Under the pieces are notes generated by a model. It made no database searches, had not been told where the DNA came from, and saw nothing but the letters and a program-made list of their open reading frames with translations. Source: Xylocopa sonorina (taxonomy: Eukaryota > Arthropoda > Insecta > Hymenoptera > Apidae). Taken from it: a DNA stretch of 64,000 bases. The translations under genes and the position numbers were made by a program. Of this stretch, positions 48,006-60,180 are shown one piece after another. How positions within the stretch are numbered: the stretch's first letter is position 1; each line of letters opens with the position of its first letter. The stretch is taken from NCBI RefSeq assembly GCF_050948175.1, contig NC_135200.1:11585001-11649000 (forward strand), in the 5' to 3' direction.

Positions 48006-50677
48006 CGTCGAAATGTCACGCGTGCCGCGTTTACGTATCGCCGTATTAAAACGCCCGCATTGCTTTCGATCGGGCGTGTAAAGCAGAAAGGAAAGAGAAA
48101 CAGGGGCATATCGGAGACGGGCGGCGGTAGCACGTAGGAAAGAAACTTGTCAGCATCAACGTCTACCCGGCACAATGTTATCGACCGCAGGAGTGGCCGA
48201 TACCTATCCGACGCGTTTTCCTTTTTCACCTCTTTCTTTCTTTCTTCCTTACGACGGCCATTGTGTCACCGTGCTTTATTGAATGTTGTTCCACCGGATA
48301 GGGACCGCGTTGTTGCCCGGCCGTGCTCTCTTTATCGCGAGACAATTTGAGCCTGGGAATTTGAACTTGAGAAACGAGAGAATCCCGTCGCGTCCCTTTC
48401 GTTCGAAAATCGAAAAACTTCCCACGAAAGCATGCATTTTGTTTCGTTTTTCTAGCCGATTTATCACAACAGAAATACTCTAGAATAAATATTTTGCCAA
48501 TCAAGAAAGACTGTAGTCGAGTCAGTTTCATTTTCATATTTAGCCGTTCGAATAACGAGAGCACATCCTGCCGGAGCTCTCCTCGCGATTCGATAAGGAT
48601 GCAAATGGAGAGTGGAAAGTAGCAACAAAAGTGGAAGGCATGGTAGACGATGTAGTCAGTCCGTGCTTCCCCTTTGGTCTAATTCACGCGAGATCGTTCA
48701 TGCAAGATCTCGCTTCATCCTGTTCGTTCGCGGATCAGGGGGTATTATTAGAGAGCTATTTAATCGTGCATGCCCAGCTATTTTCACTATACGGGCGAGA
48801 GAAAAAAACAAATAGAATTCGTCTTCGAACTATTCTCACTGAATGCTCCAGTTATTATGCGAGGTCTATTTGTAGACAGACCGACGAACTCTGGTGCCTC
48901 CGCGGTTTGTAACGCAACAACAATTTCAGCGACGTATCCATCCTCGAATCGATTCGAATAATAGTTGTTCGATGCAGAGGGAAGCCACGTCGGACACGGT
49001 GGCTCCGGACGCACGCAATTCTAGTTGGTATCGATTTAAGATTCCCGTCCGTTCCGGGGCAAAATTAATTCCACGAAAGGCGTACGTGTTCGCGTAATTA
49101 TGCACCCCCGTTGCAATCGGGAGAAACTCGGGGTTATGAATCTATGAATTTTCTACGAGGTCGTAGCGTTTTTAGGAAGAAGAAACAGTTTGAATAATTC
49201 GATGGTTAATTTAGTAATCGGGCGATATTAAATGTGTAGGAAAATGGAGCGATTAAATGTTAATTAATCACGGCACGCTCGGAAAGTGGCGTGGTGTAAA
49301 GTGCAGTAAAACTTGCCCGATAAAAGAGTCGCTATTTTATAATTAATTTCGTAGTCGATTAATAATGTCGAAAACGGTTACCTTACTTAGGAACATTTTA
49401 CTCGCGGAAATAAAAAGCGTTCAAAGGTGGAACAACTTTGATTATTCCGTTCTCTAGGCGTTAAATTTACACCGGAGCGATTTCGTTTGGATTCCAAGCT
49501 CGTTCCAGAATTTTTCAACTCCACCGTCTGCTTTCGTTCCCCTCCGTTGCTTCGATTGGACGATAAAAAAGTTTCGGGTTCGACCAAGATGTGAAACGAT
49601 CGAATAATTAAGAAATTTGTCAAACTTCTGAACGCGCAGAAACGCGTTTCCCAATCGTGGCCGAAGATGTGTTAATAACAGAAATTAGTCGATACGAATT
49701 CCGTTCGCCTTGACCAGATTCCGCTCGCTGCACGAGTGCACGTCGGCACCGAATAAATCGACACTTATGCAAACCGCGATTCAGCAATTCTATGTGGAGC
49801 TTTTTGCGCAAATATCCGGGCGGCAATAAGACGAGTATTGCCCAACGGACCCCGCTATTGTTTCCCGTTGTGTCCTCGTGTTAATTTCCCGAGCAATAAT
49901 TTTCTACTTTATCGTTTTCTCGCCAAGCGAGCGTATACCGTGCACCGAGTGCGCTTGATGCCTCGAACGGACATTTAAGGCGCGGCGGATATAAGTACGG
50001 TGGCTTTACGTCGGCCGATTTAAAGTTATGGGATGCTTCTTGGTTATAAAAAAAAGAAAAAGAGAAAAAAAAGGAAAGACAGAGACGCGAGAAAGGGCGT
50101 TGGGAAAAGCAAGCGGGGACATCGATAAACGGCGAGCCTCGAATCGCTCTCGCGCTCTGGACGTTTGGAAAAAAATTGTAAGAGTCGCTTGTTTGTCGTG
50201 TGCACGCGTGTCTGAACGGTGTCGGCCACTACGTTTCACCGCACAAGCTCCAAAGACACTTTACGGTTCGTTTACCCTGGCTACCAGCGCCTACTGAAAT
50301 ACTCCACAGTCTACGAAGCTTCGAAACCGCCTCGAGAGTTTCTCCACTTCTCCTCTACTCGCCACTATCGAAGAATCGATGGATCGGACGGGTTAGAAGT
50401 ATCGTTTTAATCGCTGCTCTTATTTTTTCTCATCGCTGCGAGCCTGATCACCGTTCGATAGTTCGCTGGGATTCGAAAGGATAAAAGAGTAATTATTACA
50501 GAAGAACGTAGGAGGAATAGCGGTCGCAGCGATGAAAATCGATCCGATTGGATCGTTACGAGCTGCGAATCTGGCGCGATTAGATTCTGCTCAAAAATTC
50601 GTTCGCTAAATCGGCGAAACGAAAGCGTACCGGTGCGGTGCCGCATTAATTTCGTCGAATGACGTAACGCCATCGAG

Positions 50678-50692
50678 TCGATCGATCGATCG
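50678..50692. repeat. (TCGA)n microsatellite
   Basis: Nearly four TCGA units; the unit is self-complementary, so the repeat is palindromic. Confidence 0.75.
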
Positions 50693-50854
50693 TCATTAGC
50701 GAGTCGATTCTCCATCGCGCGAGCGTAATTAGAATAAACGTTTCGTGAATGAGCCGCGCTCGTACCACGAGCCGGACAATAACAGCCGTCCAGTGAAATA
50801 TTTAGTGCAAACTTAAACCGGTTTCCAAAGTATCCGATACGATTTGTTTTACAG

Positions 50855-51268
50855 ATCGCTCTAAGAGCTCGCGCGGTGCTCGCGATAAGCGCGAGCGCGC
50901 GCCCTCAGCGATCGGTGATTTGTTTCCCATCGATACTCGGCTATTATTTTTCCTCCACCTTTTTTATTTTTCGCGCTTCACGCGTCAGCGACAAATGTCC
51001 GGTAAATCAGACGCAGGGTGCTCGTATATACGCGTCGACGAGGGTATGCCGATCCCGATTGCCGGTGACGGCCGAATATATTTATACGCGTACACATTTC
51101 GTCCGCGTGTTTTCGCAAATTTTTTACGACACGATCGTTGACACCGGTGCAGTCGAAAAAAGGAAAAAAAAAGGAAAAAAAAGTCAAGCCGGAGAAAGCT
51201 GCACGAGCTGCCGGCGGTGTTTCGCGAACCGCTCGATCATAAATGTTCATCGACGGTGGAAACTATAA
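50855..51268 (+). other. Acceptor followed by a long open frame
   Basis: A good acceptor, GATTTGTTTTACAG, ends at 50854 and the next 137 codons are open to TAA at 51268. The frame crosses a compact hairpin (GCTCGCG at 50878-50884 with CGCGAGC at 50890-50896) and an A-rich run (51157-51183), which gives a Lys stretch. No domain is recognised. It might be a terminal exon, but no upstream exon is matched and chance is the likelier explanation. Confidence 0.12.
51157..51183 (+). repeat. A-rich GGAAAAAAA-type repeat
   Basis: Three A-runs are separated by GG. Confidence 0.8.
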
Positions 51269-51447
51269 AAGTCAAAGGTGGAAGTCTATCGATTCGCGTA
51301 TTTATTATCAAACGAGCGAGCTACCGGCGATCCGTGGATCGTAAAGTAGCCGCGCGCGACCCCGTAATAGCGGCCACGGTGCTAGTCATCCCTGTGACTG
51401 GTGCATTAATTTTCATTGCCCCGAGACCTTGCCTGTCACGTACCTTT

Positions 51448-51478
51448 CGTCGTCGTTGTCGTCGTCGTCGTCGTCGTC
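51448..51478 (+). repeat. (CGT)n microsatellite
   Basis: About ten CGT triplets with one T-for-C change; the opposite strand is an ACG repeat like that at 31033-31095. Confidence 0.9.
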
Positions 51479-51961
51479 CCATTAGCAACAACGTCGCGCG
51501 CGATATTACCCGCTCGCCCCGTAAACCTTTTATCGTATTTTCCTAACCAGGATGGGGGTGAAAATTGGCCCGGTTTCAGAACGGTCGCGTGTTCCGTAAC
51601 CGCGGGGAATTATTCGATTCCTCCCGCGGCGCGGGCGTGGCAGCAGGTAAACCCAGCACGCGTGCAACCGGGAGAGAACGCAGGAACGATATTGTTCGTC
51701 GAATATTCCCATTGTGCCGTAGTTGACGTGCATACGTCGCGTTGGTTAATCTGGCTTCGCTGGTGAAATAGAAATCGATGGACGCGGCGCAGCGTTGCTG
51801 GCGGAGAAATTTTCCCGCGGCTCGTTAGGAAAATGCCTTTTAAAATTCGTCGCGTATCACGCATGCCCTGCGGAAACGAACGACGCTTCTGTTAATAAAC
51901 TCCAGTCGAACGGGTCCTGTCTTTTTCTATCGTCGCGCAGGTGTCCCGCGATCTGGAGCGG

Positions 51962-52300
51962 TCAGTCTCGTGTCGTGACGACGTTCTCGTCGCGACGATA
52001 CGAAAGGGAGCAACTAGGGAAAATGCAACGCGACCCTCGAGGGAGATTCTGTCGTGGACGTAGCTGATCGTTCGACGAAACGTGACCTGGAAGTAGAAAA
52101 ATCGTGCGAACGCGGATATCGCGTTGTAACGCGTCATAACGCGTTATATACTTACCAGGGAGCGCGAACACGCGCGTACGTAACGCGCGCAGGCTTAACC
52201 GACGCTCTCGACCCGCTTCGTTTCGTAACGCCTCTCCTCTCGCTGACATTTGACGTATCCAGTATAAATAACGTTCGTTGCGTCCAGTGCAAATAATCAT
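51962..52300 (-). CDS. Weak minus-strand coding candidate with a short intron
   Basis: ATG in a fair context (TTAAATGATT) opens a 112-codon frame on the minus strand. It contains a well-formed 69-nt candidate intron (52155-52087) whose length is a multiple of three, so the frame is open with or without splicing. Removing it joins ALP to GHVSS and shortens the product to about 89 residues. The peptide is Arg-rich and unrecognised. A frame that stays open through an intron is a little suspicious, because real introns usually contain stops. The splice-site quality is why I keep it. Confidence 0.15.
   Translation of the reverse strand: MIICTGRNERYLYWIRQMSARGEALRNEAGRERRLSLRALRTRVFALPGKYITRYDALQRDIRVRTIFLLPGHVSSNDQLRPRQNLPRGSRCIFPSCSLSYRRDENVVTTRD
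52087..52155 (-). other. Candidate 69-nt intron
   Basis: On the minus strand the donor is CCTG|GTAAGTAT, close to ideal, and the acceptor is TTTTTCTACTTCCAG|G, also close to ideal. The length is typical of hymenopteran introns. Two ACGCGT words and the 12-bp palindrome ATAACGCGTTAT lie within the intron. Confidence 0.25.
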
Positions 52301-52856
52301 TTAATAAATGCCACGTCTGTACGCACCTGCGGCTTTGAAACTTGACATTTATTTTGCGCGGGTTTCACCTCGGGAACAGACTGCCGGGAAAAATGGCCGG
52401 TGCGCGCCTTGGTTGCGGTTCGCCGATGAGAATCGGCAACCGACCGCTCGGTATCCGCGGCATAAATGTCACGCCTAAACGTCGCTCCGTATTTAAGCTG
52501 GCCGTTAAAAAGTTTACGATACGAAAAATGGACCGCGACACATTTTGCGCCTCGGCTTAGTCGAAGTTCAAACGCGGCGAGCGCACGCTCGCCTATCGAA
52601 CCGAGTTTTGCTACCAACTTCGAGTCGCGAGCGATGCAATTTTTGCCTCGCTAATAATCGCACGCGCTTCGAGTTTGCTTAATATAATATGGCCACTCTG
52701 AACGTGGCCACGCTTTAACTCTGAGAACTTTCTACCGTATCGATAAATACGTGATTAGATACTCGGATATTTACTTGGCTGCGGATACGTAATGGCATCG
52801 ATTTTGTAACTTCCTTTAGGTTGCTGATATCACGTGTATGCTGCACTTTGTCCTCT

Positions 52857-52858
<2 letters not shown>

Positions 52859-52888
<30 letters not shown>

Positions 52889-52889
52889 C
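52859..52889 (+). repeat. (CT)n / TTTC microsatellite
   Basis: About nine CT units continue into TTTC repeats. No good acceptor follows. Confidence 0.85.
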
Positions 52890-54375
52890 GATAGAAAGAA
52901 ACCAGCGCAACGTTGTTCTCGTCCGATTAAATTAATTGAATTCGTCGGCAGTGGCTTCAGGTGTGACTGCACGGCTTCGAAACTGGTCGACCAGCCTGAC
53001 TTAACGGTGCACGCAAGGGCCAAGAACCTTCGGTCGTTGCGTGCACCTGGAATACATATTGGCTGCGCGAGGCACGGGTCACTCGTTCCTAAGTAATATT
53101 CCTCCACTTGATTGTCTCGGACGTCGTTCGACCTTCGTCAAAATCGACTGCGGAGCAAGCACTTTCCGAGCGTTTCCTTCCGCCCTCTCGTCGTTTCGAG
53201 CACGTTCAGACAACTCGCACTTGTCACAATGCGAATTCCATCATTTTTTAACTCTTTGACAGCGAGCAGCGTCTGCGGTACACGCCCTCGCGCGATCATT
53301 CCTACGTATACGTTTATGTTCCCTCTAATAGGAGGGATGATGGATCGCGTTCTTCATTTCGATGAAAACGAGTATCAAAAATGTGGAAATAACGGGAACA
53401 AAAGTTTGGTTTTATAAATTAGTGATAACATGGAGCAGAACAGATTATATAATATAAGATTGAAACACGTTCCTTTGTTATACCCGTACTAATTACATGT
53501 AAAATTGCGTGTACTCGAGGAAAAACATTTTTTTAATTGAAATAAAAATTTGAAACACAAAAAATCGGAAACAATGAAACATAAATTATAGTATATATTT
53601 TATAAATGTCGGCTATTCTCTAAAATAAGTATAAAATAACTTGGTAACATCACCATCTCTGTTTGCTTGTACATAATAAACCTAATTACTATTGCACATG
53701 CGTATCTTTAAACGATTTTAAACGACGCGTCGAAGTACGCGATGCTAATAATATTCCGTCAGAAGGTACGGCGCAACCAAAGGGTTACGAAGATTAACTT
53801 CCTTCCGGGACGGTTCACACAATTCCACGGTTCGATCCGTCCGCCCGTAACCTCTCGTTTCTATCACCGCGCCGTTTCTCTTTTCATCGCGAGAGAGATG
53901 TATACGTTTTCCAGGATTAACCATTATCGGCTGGCATTTGAACTTTTTTCAGCGCGTCCGCCCCGCGAGTATCGACAAGCGTTCGACACCGGAAAGCCCG
54001 TCCTCGTTGCGAGAGACGTCGGACGCGGAATTTCTATCTGTCGCTATTTCGAACGCGTAATCGGGGAACGGGGTGGAAACGTTCATTTCGGAGAGCTTCG
54101 TTTCAGCAGATTTATCGACTATTTGCCTGCGATGCTGGCGCGCGCGTGCAATCGTAGAATCGCCACGGAGAGTTTTACCTCGATAAACGAGCCGATCGGG
54201 CCGAGTGACCTAATAACATTAGCGACTTTCATATTTCGCGGCGGTTCGCCCACCGCGCGTCGCTGTATTTCCCGAAGACAGACACGCGTGTCAAGAAACC
54301 GCTCGAGAATGCAAGCACGAACGACCCTTCCAGCTTTACTCCCGAAATAGCCGCGCCATCGATGGTGCAGGTGAA

Positions 54376-54397
54376 AGAGAGAGAGAGAGTGAGAGAG
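54376..54397 (+). repeat. (GA)n microsatellite
   Basis: About eleven GA units with one T interruption. Confidence 0.85.
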
Positions 54398-54527
54398 TGC
54401 GTTCGTTCGAGCTGGTGCGCGCGCGGGGATATTGAATTTGTATCGACAAACACCCATCGGCGATCGATCGACCCCCAGGGGAAGTTTCTCTTCTGCCTCG
54501 AACACAGGGTCGTCTTGAAAGGTGGAA

Positions 54528-54550
54528 AAGAAGAAGAAGGAGAAGAAAAA
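54528..54550 (+). repeat. (GAA)n microsatellite
   Basis: Short imperfect GAA/GGA triplet run. Confidence 0.75.
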
Positions 54551-54973
54551 CGTTGTCTTCGTTTCCGTCGATAACGCTATTAAGGAGAATCCGATACTTG
54601 GCATCGCAGTAAATCGATTTCGCGCTTTTGGCACGACCAGCATCGAAACGCGACCATTGTACGATAAACTGTAGACGCTTGCTACGAAATTTTCCGGATC
54701 TCCCTATCCGTCTCTCTACTCTCGCGCGAGATACACGCCAGGGTGAAAACAAATGGCGTACCAAAATTATCTTCGTTCGGAGACTGGCGATTTTACGCTC
54801 CTCTTTTCTCTTTTCGCGGAAACCCGCGGATTGCACCGCGGGAAATTTCAGGATACCGCGGTGTCGTTCGCGATCCCGTGACGCGCGAACCGTGGCGAAC
54901 GCGGGAGGGAAAACCCCGTGGCTGAACAAGGACGCACGGCGTAACGAGCCCACGAGGAAGTTTCCACATCGCG

Positions 54974-55045
54974 GATGGTAGAGGCGCCTCAGGCGGCGCC
55001 TGCCTGCGAGTCAATCGGGCTCCGAGTGTAGCTTCGGCTACCATC
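54974..55045 (+). other. Nested inverted repeats
   Basis: GATGGTAG (54974-54981) pairs with CTACCATC (55038-55045). Inside, an AGGCGCC/GGCGCCT pair follows, and at 55028-55041 a 5-bp stem GTAGC/GCTAC is closed by the very stable C(TTCG)G tetraloop. The outer and tetraloop stems compete. The structure lies just before the candidate 5' exon. Confidence 0.35.
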
Positions 55046-55494
55046 GAATTCAGTTCACGGTGTTGGCTGCTGGTTCGTGCCTCGCACCGCCACCTTGCAT
55101 CGTGGTCAAGGTGGACTCGTTGTCACGTGGCCGGGTTGCGATAACCCGCCGATCCGACGAGAACAGAGGAAGATATCGGCGATGCGCGCGTGCAGTTTCC
55201 TCGGTTTTCCTTTTCTTCACGTCCGTACGCCGGTCGCGCGATGGTACCGTGACGTTTCCTCGTTCAGTCGCGTGTGAACAGCTGTACGTACGGCAGCTGC
55301 CGCAAGGTTGTTGTCTAGTTCCTCTCGCGAATCGAGAGAAGTGATTTTCCACGACAGGTGCCGAGAGGAGCGAGGGTGCCGCGCGTGTCCTCGAGAATTC
55401 TCGGCGACACGCTCCTCGGACAGCTTGTCAGAATCAGGGGATACCTGTTTCCTCGCGATAATAATTGTCTAGAAAGGCTGCGCGTCGTGCTTTG
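55045..55494 (+). other. Candidate 5' UTR exon
   Basis: The segment begins near TTCAGTTC, contains CGTTCAGTCGCG (initiator word TCAGT, near 55265), and ends at a full donor, GTAAGT, at 55495-55500. It shows few in-frame ATGs followed by long frames and no coding motif. No acceptor lies close downstream, so the intron would be long. The start could be near 55050 or near 55265. Confidence 0.22.
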
Positions 55495-55500
55495 GTAAGT

Positions 55501-58500
55501 GGTCTGTGCTACACGCGCGCGACTCTCGATGTTACGCGACGGCGTGGCTGGTTAAAACGTTTCCGGGATGATTAAAAGGGAACTCGACGAGCTGGAATTA
55601 ATGGCATCCAACGATAGGTTTCGTGAACGTAACCGACCGCCGTCGAGCCGCCCCCGTACGCGAGGGAGAAACACGGAAATCCACCGTCGCCGGATCCGAC
55701 GTTTAATTTTCAACCGCGGGAAAACAGGGTCGATCGATACGGACGTGTATTTTTGATACGCGCCGCGTCCCGTGCAACGTGGCCAGCCGTGACTTTGAAG
55801 TTATTCAATTTGCAGTTTCAGCTCCGGCGATTCGATTCTAATGGATCGAATAAATACGACGACGGTCCCTCGCGATCGTTCAACCCCCGTTCGCGTCCTA
55901 TTCCGGGGGATCTTTTCCCTGGGAGCTCGGAATTTCGGGTAACTTCGCCGCGAACCGTCGTCTCCGCCGCCGCGTTACTCGTGAATAATCATAGAGTTTA
56001 CGAGCCGCGTTTTTCACGGTTCGCCCTGTCTCCCGGAAGACGTCGTTCCACCGTTCATCCGTGCCCCGCCGTCGACACAAAGCCCGGCCGAGTCCCCGTC
56101 GGAAAATTATTCCCCCCGAGTTCCGTAATTTCCTCTCGACAACTTCTTTTGACTTACAAATCGTCCGCCGCTACGGCTAACAGTTGGAAGTGGTATTTCA
56201 CGGTCCCTTTGTGCCAAAAATTCCCGAGTAGGCGACGCCACCGGGAACCTATAACAACGCGAATAAATTAACCAAGTTGGAACGAGGTAGCCAGGGGTGT
56301 TTGGTTTCGCCCTCGGTTACCCGGAAGTCCACGGGACTCGGTTTTTACTTGCCCCGCTTCCACCGGGCATCGCTTTTCCTCCAGGCTTACGTAAGGGGTG
56401 AATATCGACGATGAAACGCGGAAACTTCAACGTTGTTTTATTTTAACGCTCGTACCACCGCCAGCCACCGATGATGTACACGTTTATACCAGCGGGCTCG
56501 AAGCTCGCGGAGTGGTAATAAGAATTTATTGGCAAATTCATGGAACAGCAAAAGGTAAATTCTAATGAATTGCTCCGTTATTAACACCGATACCACCACG
56601 GGCTACCGTCGTGGCAACGCCTGCTGCTTTCTTCGTCCTCCCTCTCTCTCTCTCTCTCTCTCTCTCATTATGCATTATTCCTTTGTTTTATCCAACGAGA
56701 CGACTAATTTCTCCGCCACGACTTTTCTTCCGCGCGACTTGAAACCACCGCTGGGTTGCCGCGCTTCCCGTTGGCTCGCGTTCAGAACTACTTTTTAATA
56801 ACGCTCTTTCTTTTTACGGGCCGCTGTTAAATCAGTCTGAGCGCACCCTCGAGCGTCAACGGCGGTACCGTTTCGTCAACTCGCGGCCATCGAGCACGAT
56901 TCGCACGGGCTCGTGAATTAATTAGACGAATCGAACGTTATCGAAGCGAGGGCTGGTGAAAAATTGAACGGTTTTCCTTTCCGTTCGAACGGTTCCCGCC
57001 TCTCTGCTCTCGCCACAGCTTCGTTCCTTCGAATCGATCGCGCGCACGTATGCGGGGACGATCGGTTCGTGGCCCACGAGGGATGCAACGAGGAAATTAC
57101 GCCCCAGGAGCGAATCGTTGGCCCTACGTACGTACGTAAGCACGTAGGTAGCCTGGCGATCAGGCAAATAGACCGTGTGCTCTGCTCGGTATCTTGTTAA
57201 GGCCATTAACAAATGTCGCCCGTGCGGGCATGTGACACGTGCAATATGATATCGTGCTACGATAACGTATTCCGATCTCGCCGGCTATCTGTTCGCCGCT
57301 GGAATTCCGATATTAATTTGTGGCCGCGGGATTCGCGTCGATGTTCCTGGTTACGGCATAATTAGCGAGCCTCGATGCCAGCGAAACGACGATTAGTTCG
57401 CCTGCCCACGGAAAAGATAGAGGATCCATTAGAGACGGAGACGTCGCCGCGCTGTCATTGCGTAACTCGTAGCTGGAAAAACACGTGGATCGTACCCGTC
57501 GCGTCCGTTCGGACGAACCGTGGAAAATCGCGCTGGCGATCGCGAGAAACGGCTGAAAGGGATGCATTCGAACGCGCGTGATTTCGTTGCCGCGCGGCTG
57601 CTAGCCGCGAGACCCCGATGTTCCAGTGTGCATTACCGAGCGCGAGAAACACGAAAAACGTTTCACGCCCACGAGAAGTACGCGCGTATGTACGCGTCGA
57701 GATCATTTCGGAACAGGCGCGACGAGCACGGCCGCGAACGTCCGTGAACTACGATTATCTGGAACGAAGGAGGGAACGACCAGCTTCCTGCCGCGTCCGA
57801 TATTTTATCGCGCGCAATAATGACACCGGTGCGTACTCGATAGGCATCCCCACGCGGTGCTTCGGTTATTCGACCGCGTAAAATCTGCGATAGACAGCTC
57901 GTCGCGACTCGTAACGACGAGAGAAGCTGAGAAGGGACCACAGCTGGAATTGTCGAGGACGTACCGATCGCGATGTGGTCGACGACGAGGAGGGATAAGA
58001 GTGGATGCTGGCAAAGAAGTTCTAACGACCGAGACGCGTACTGTCATTAATCACCAGCGACAAACGTTTCAACTCTGTTCGTCCGTGCTGACCGAGGCAT
58101 GCCTGTAGGTGGAAGAAACGCGGAGAGTCGCTCGCGTCTGATGCTTTACTGCCGTTTGGTAAAGCGGGAAGGCCGCGTTTCAGCTCGTGGCCTGTTAAAC
58201 CGGCGACAGAAGTTACGTACGAGCCTGGCCCCCCGTCGCCATGCTCGACCTCGTAATAATACAGACGCGTATACCGAGTATGGAGCGCGTTCATGCTCGC
58301 GAGCTCTCGAATCATTTCGCCAGTTGGGTGACAACCTTATAAAACTTTTATACACCCGAGCATCCTTGCCGGTTCGCGAATGTTCGCCCTCGCGGTCCTC
58401 CCCCTTCCGTTTTCCGTCCGTTTCGTCCTGCACGGGAAGCCAGTTCCCACGCGGAAGATGGCTGCTGCGGAGTCGGGAGTTTCAGTTTCCTAGGCGAGAC

Positions 58501-60180
58501 GGAGCCGGTCGTCGGAGGACTTTGGTCGATCGATAGGAAAATTCACGAGCGATCGAGCAAATAAAATCGAACCGGATAAAGGAGATTCGCAGCCGAGAGA
58601 TTAAATCAACCGTGGCTCTCGACGTACGAGGCAATTAATTCTGAAGAGAGGGATTGATCGCGCTAATTTCGAGAAAGCGGCGCGCACTCGAGGCCCCCCA
58701 GCCCCAGCTCGAGAGTCATTCATCGCGCGGGGAATTCTTTCGAGCCGCGAAACATTCAACCGGCTGATCTCGCGGGTGAAAAGCGTCCTTACCTTGGTAA
58801 AGAAGGATCGAGATCTCTAGTCGGTCGATGCGACCAAAGAACGCCACACTTGTTTCTTCTCTGACGAGGAATCCTCCGCCTAATCTCGAGGAAACTTCAA
58901 CGCGCTCGATCGCGTCGCCGTGTTGCTTTTAAGGGAGAATGACCAGTATCGCGGGGAATCGAGTAACCGCGCATCGTTGTTCGACGATAACGACGGGCGA
59001 GCAAGATGGTTGCGAAGGGGTGGAGAGAATGCCCGTGCAGTTGTAGCCACGTACGAACAGTTCGTAAATTACCCGCTGTTTACGTTGCACGTAGTTGCAC
59101 CAGTGTACTTACGCGAGCCTTTTTACGAGACCCCTAAACAAGCAGTTTCTTATATTTCACCCGAAGGAAGGTATTATGCTGTATTATTTATATGTAGAAA
59201 GGTATTATCGTGTAAGCTAAAGATGAGTTACATCGGAAAGCACTCTGCGGGAGATTTTTATCATCGATAAATCGCGATATTTCATTAGAAATATTGCGCG
59301 TTAGTAAGTTGCCTGATATTTTCTGCTACGCGCTACTTTACGTTTCGTATTCAGGGAAGTGCTTCGAGCAGTCCAGCACGCTTCTTGTGATATATTAATA
59401 GTCGGATAGAGAGATCGACTTAAAAAAATTGCGGATTCTGTCTGTCAATCGAAAGGTTCGAAGATCGCGAAGGAAATTTGTTCCCGCGCCTCTTCCGGTT
59501 TTTGCAGCGGCCACGTTAACGTCACTCGCATAAATCCTTGAAGGGTGGAGGAGGTTTTAAAAGTTTAATCATCGTGGGTTACCGGCGTTCTACGAACGAC
59601 CCGGCATCAATTTTATCCGAGCGTAATTTTTTACTACCACCAGTTTTTACCACCGTCGAGCCACCCCCGGCGGAGGATTGAATTTCACGGTAACCGTTAC
59701 GGTCAGACACCCTGCGCACGTTCGAGTGCAACGCGTAGCGCAGCTAGCCGAAGCGTGGACGCGTCCCGCCACGGGAATCGCATAGATTACTGCATCTCAC
59801 CGCGAGCCATTAGCCTGACCTCTTTCACGTTCGACACCGATGCACCAGTTTCGACCTGGCACATTGCACGAACCAGCTGATCCCCGTGCTCCGCGGCGCT
59901 CGTTGGAAGGGATGAAAGAGCTGTAAATTATAATAAACATCGATATCGAACCGGTTAACGCCGCGAGCGCGTATCCTTACCACTTTGGCGAAAAGGTTTC
60001 ATTTCTCGGGGTGAAATACTCGTGGAACAAGGAAATCCTCGCTATAGCCGCGGAATGAAATCACCGCGCGGTAACTGCGCTCTGCTTCCTGGACGCGCGT
60101 TAGCTGAATCGTTAGCTGGAGTTATGACGCACCCGCTGACAACGCTCTACTAATTTCTTCCTGCTTCCTTAACCTGGACG
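55501..60180. other. Gene-free spacer
   Basis: No gene recognised. (CT)n lies at 56642-56666. CG-rich frames such as 55753-56271 (plus, 172 codons) and 58099-58536 (plus, 145 codons) have no motif and overlap other open frames. 59160-59420 is AT-richer. Confidence 0.5.
56642..56666 (+). repeat. (CT)n microsatellite
   Basis: About twelve CT units. Confidence 0.9.

Larger units (their letters stand above)
47401..50854. other. Gene-free spacer
   Basis: No gene recognised. (GT)n lies at 47991-48005, an A-rich run at 50047-50078, and a TCGA repeat at 50678-50692. A minus-strand ATG frame at 47632-47901 (89 codons, good AAAATGG context) has no recognisable motif. 49130-49420 is AT-rich. Confidence 0.55.
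52301..54970. other. Gene-free spacer
   Basis: No gene recognised. 53400-53720 is AT-rich. Long frames at 53742-54350 (plus, 202 codons) and 54336-54953 (minus, 205 codons) lie in CG-rich DNA and lack motifs. Confidence 0.5.

Noticed and set aside
53742..54953. Plus 202-codon and minus 205-codon frames side by side
   Set aside because: No family motif and CG-rich composition; the minus frame also crosses GA and GAA microsatellites.
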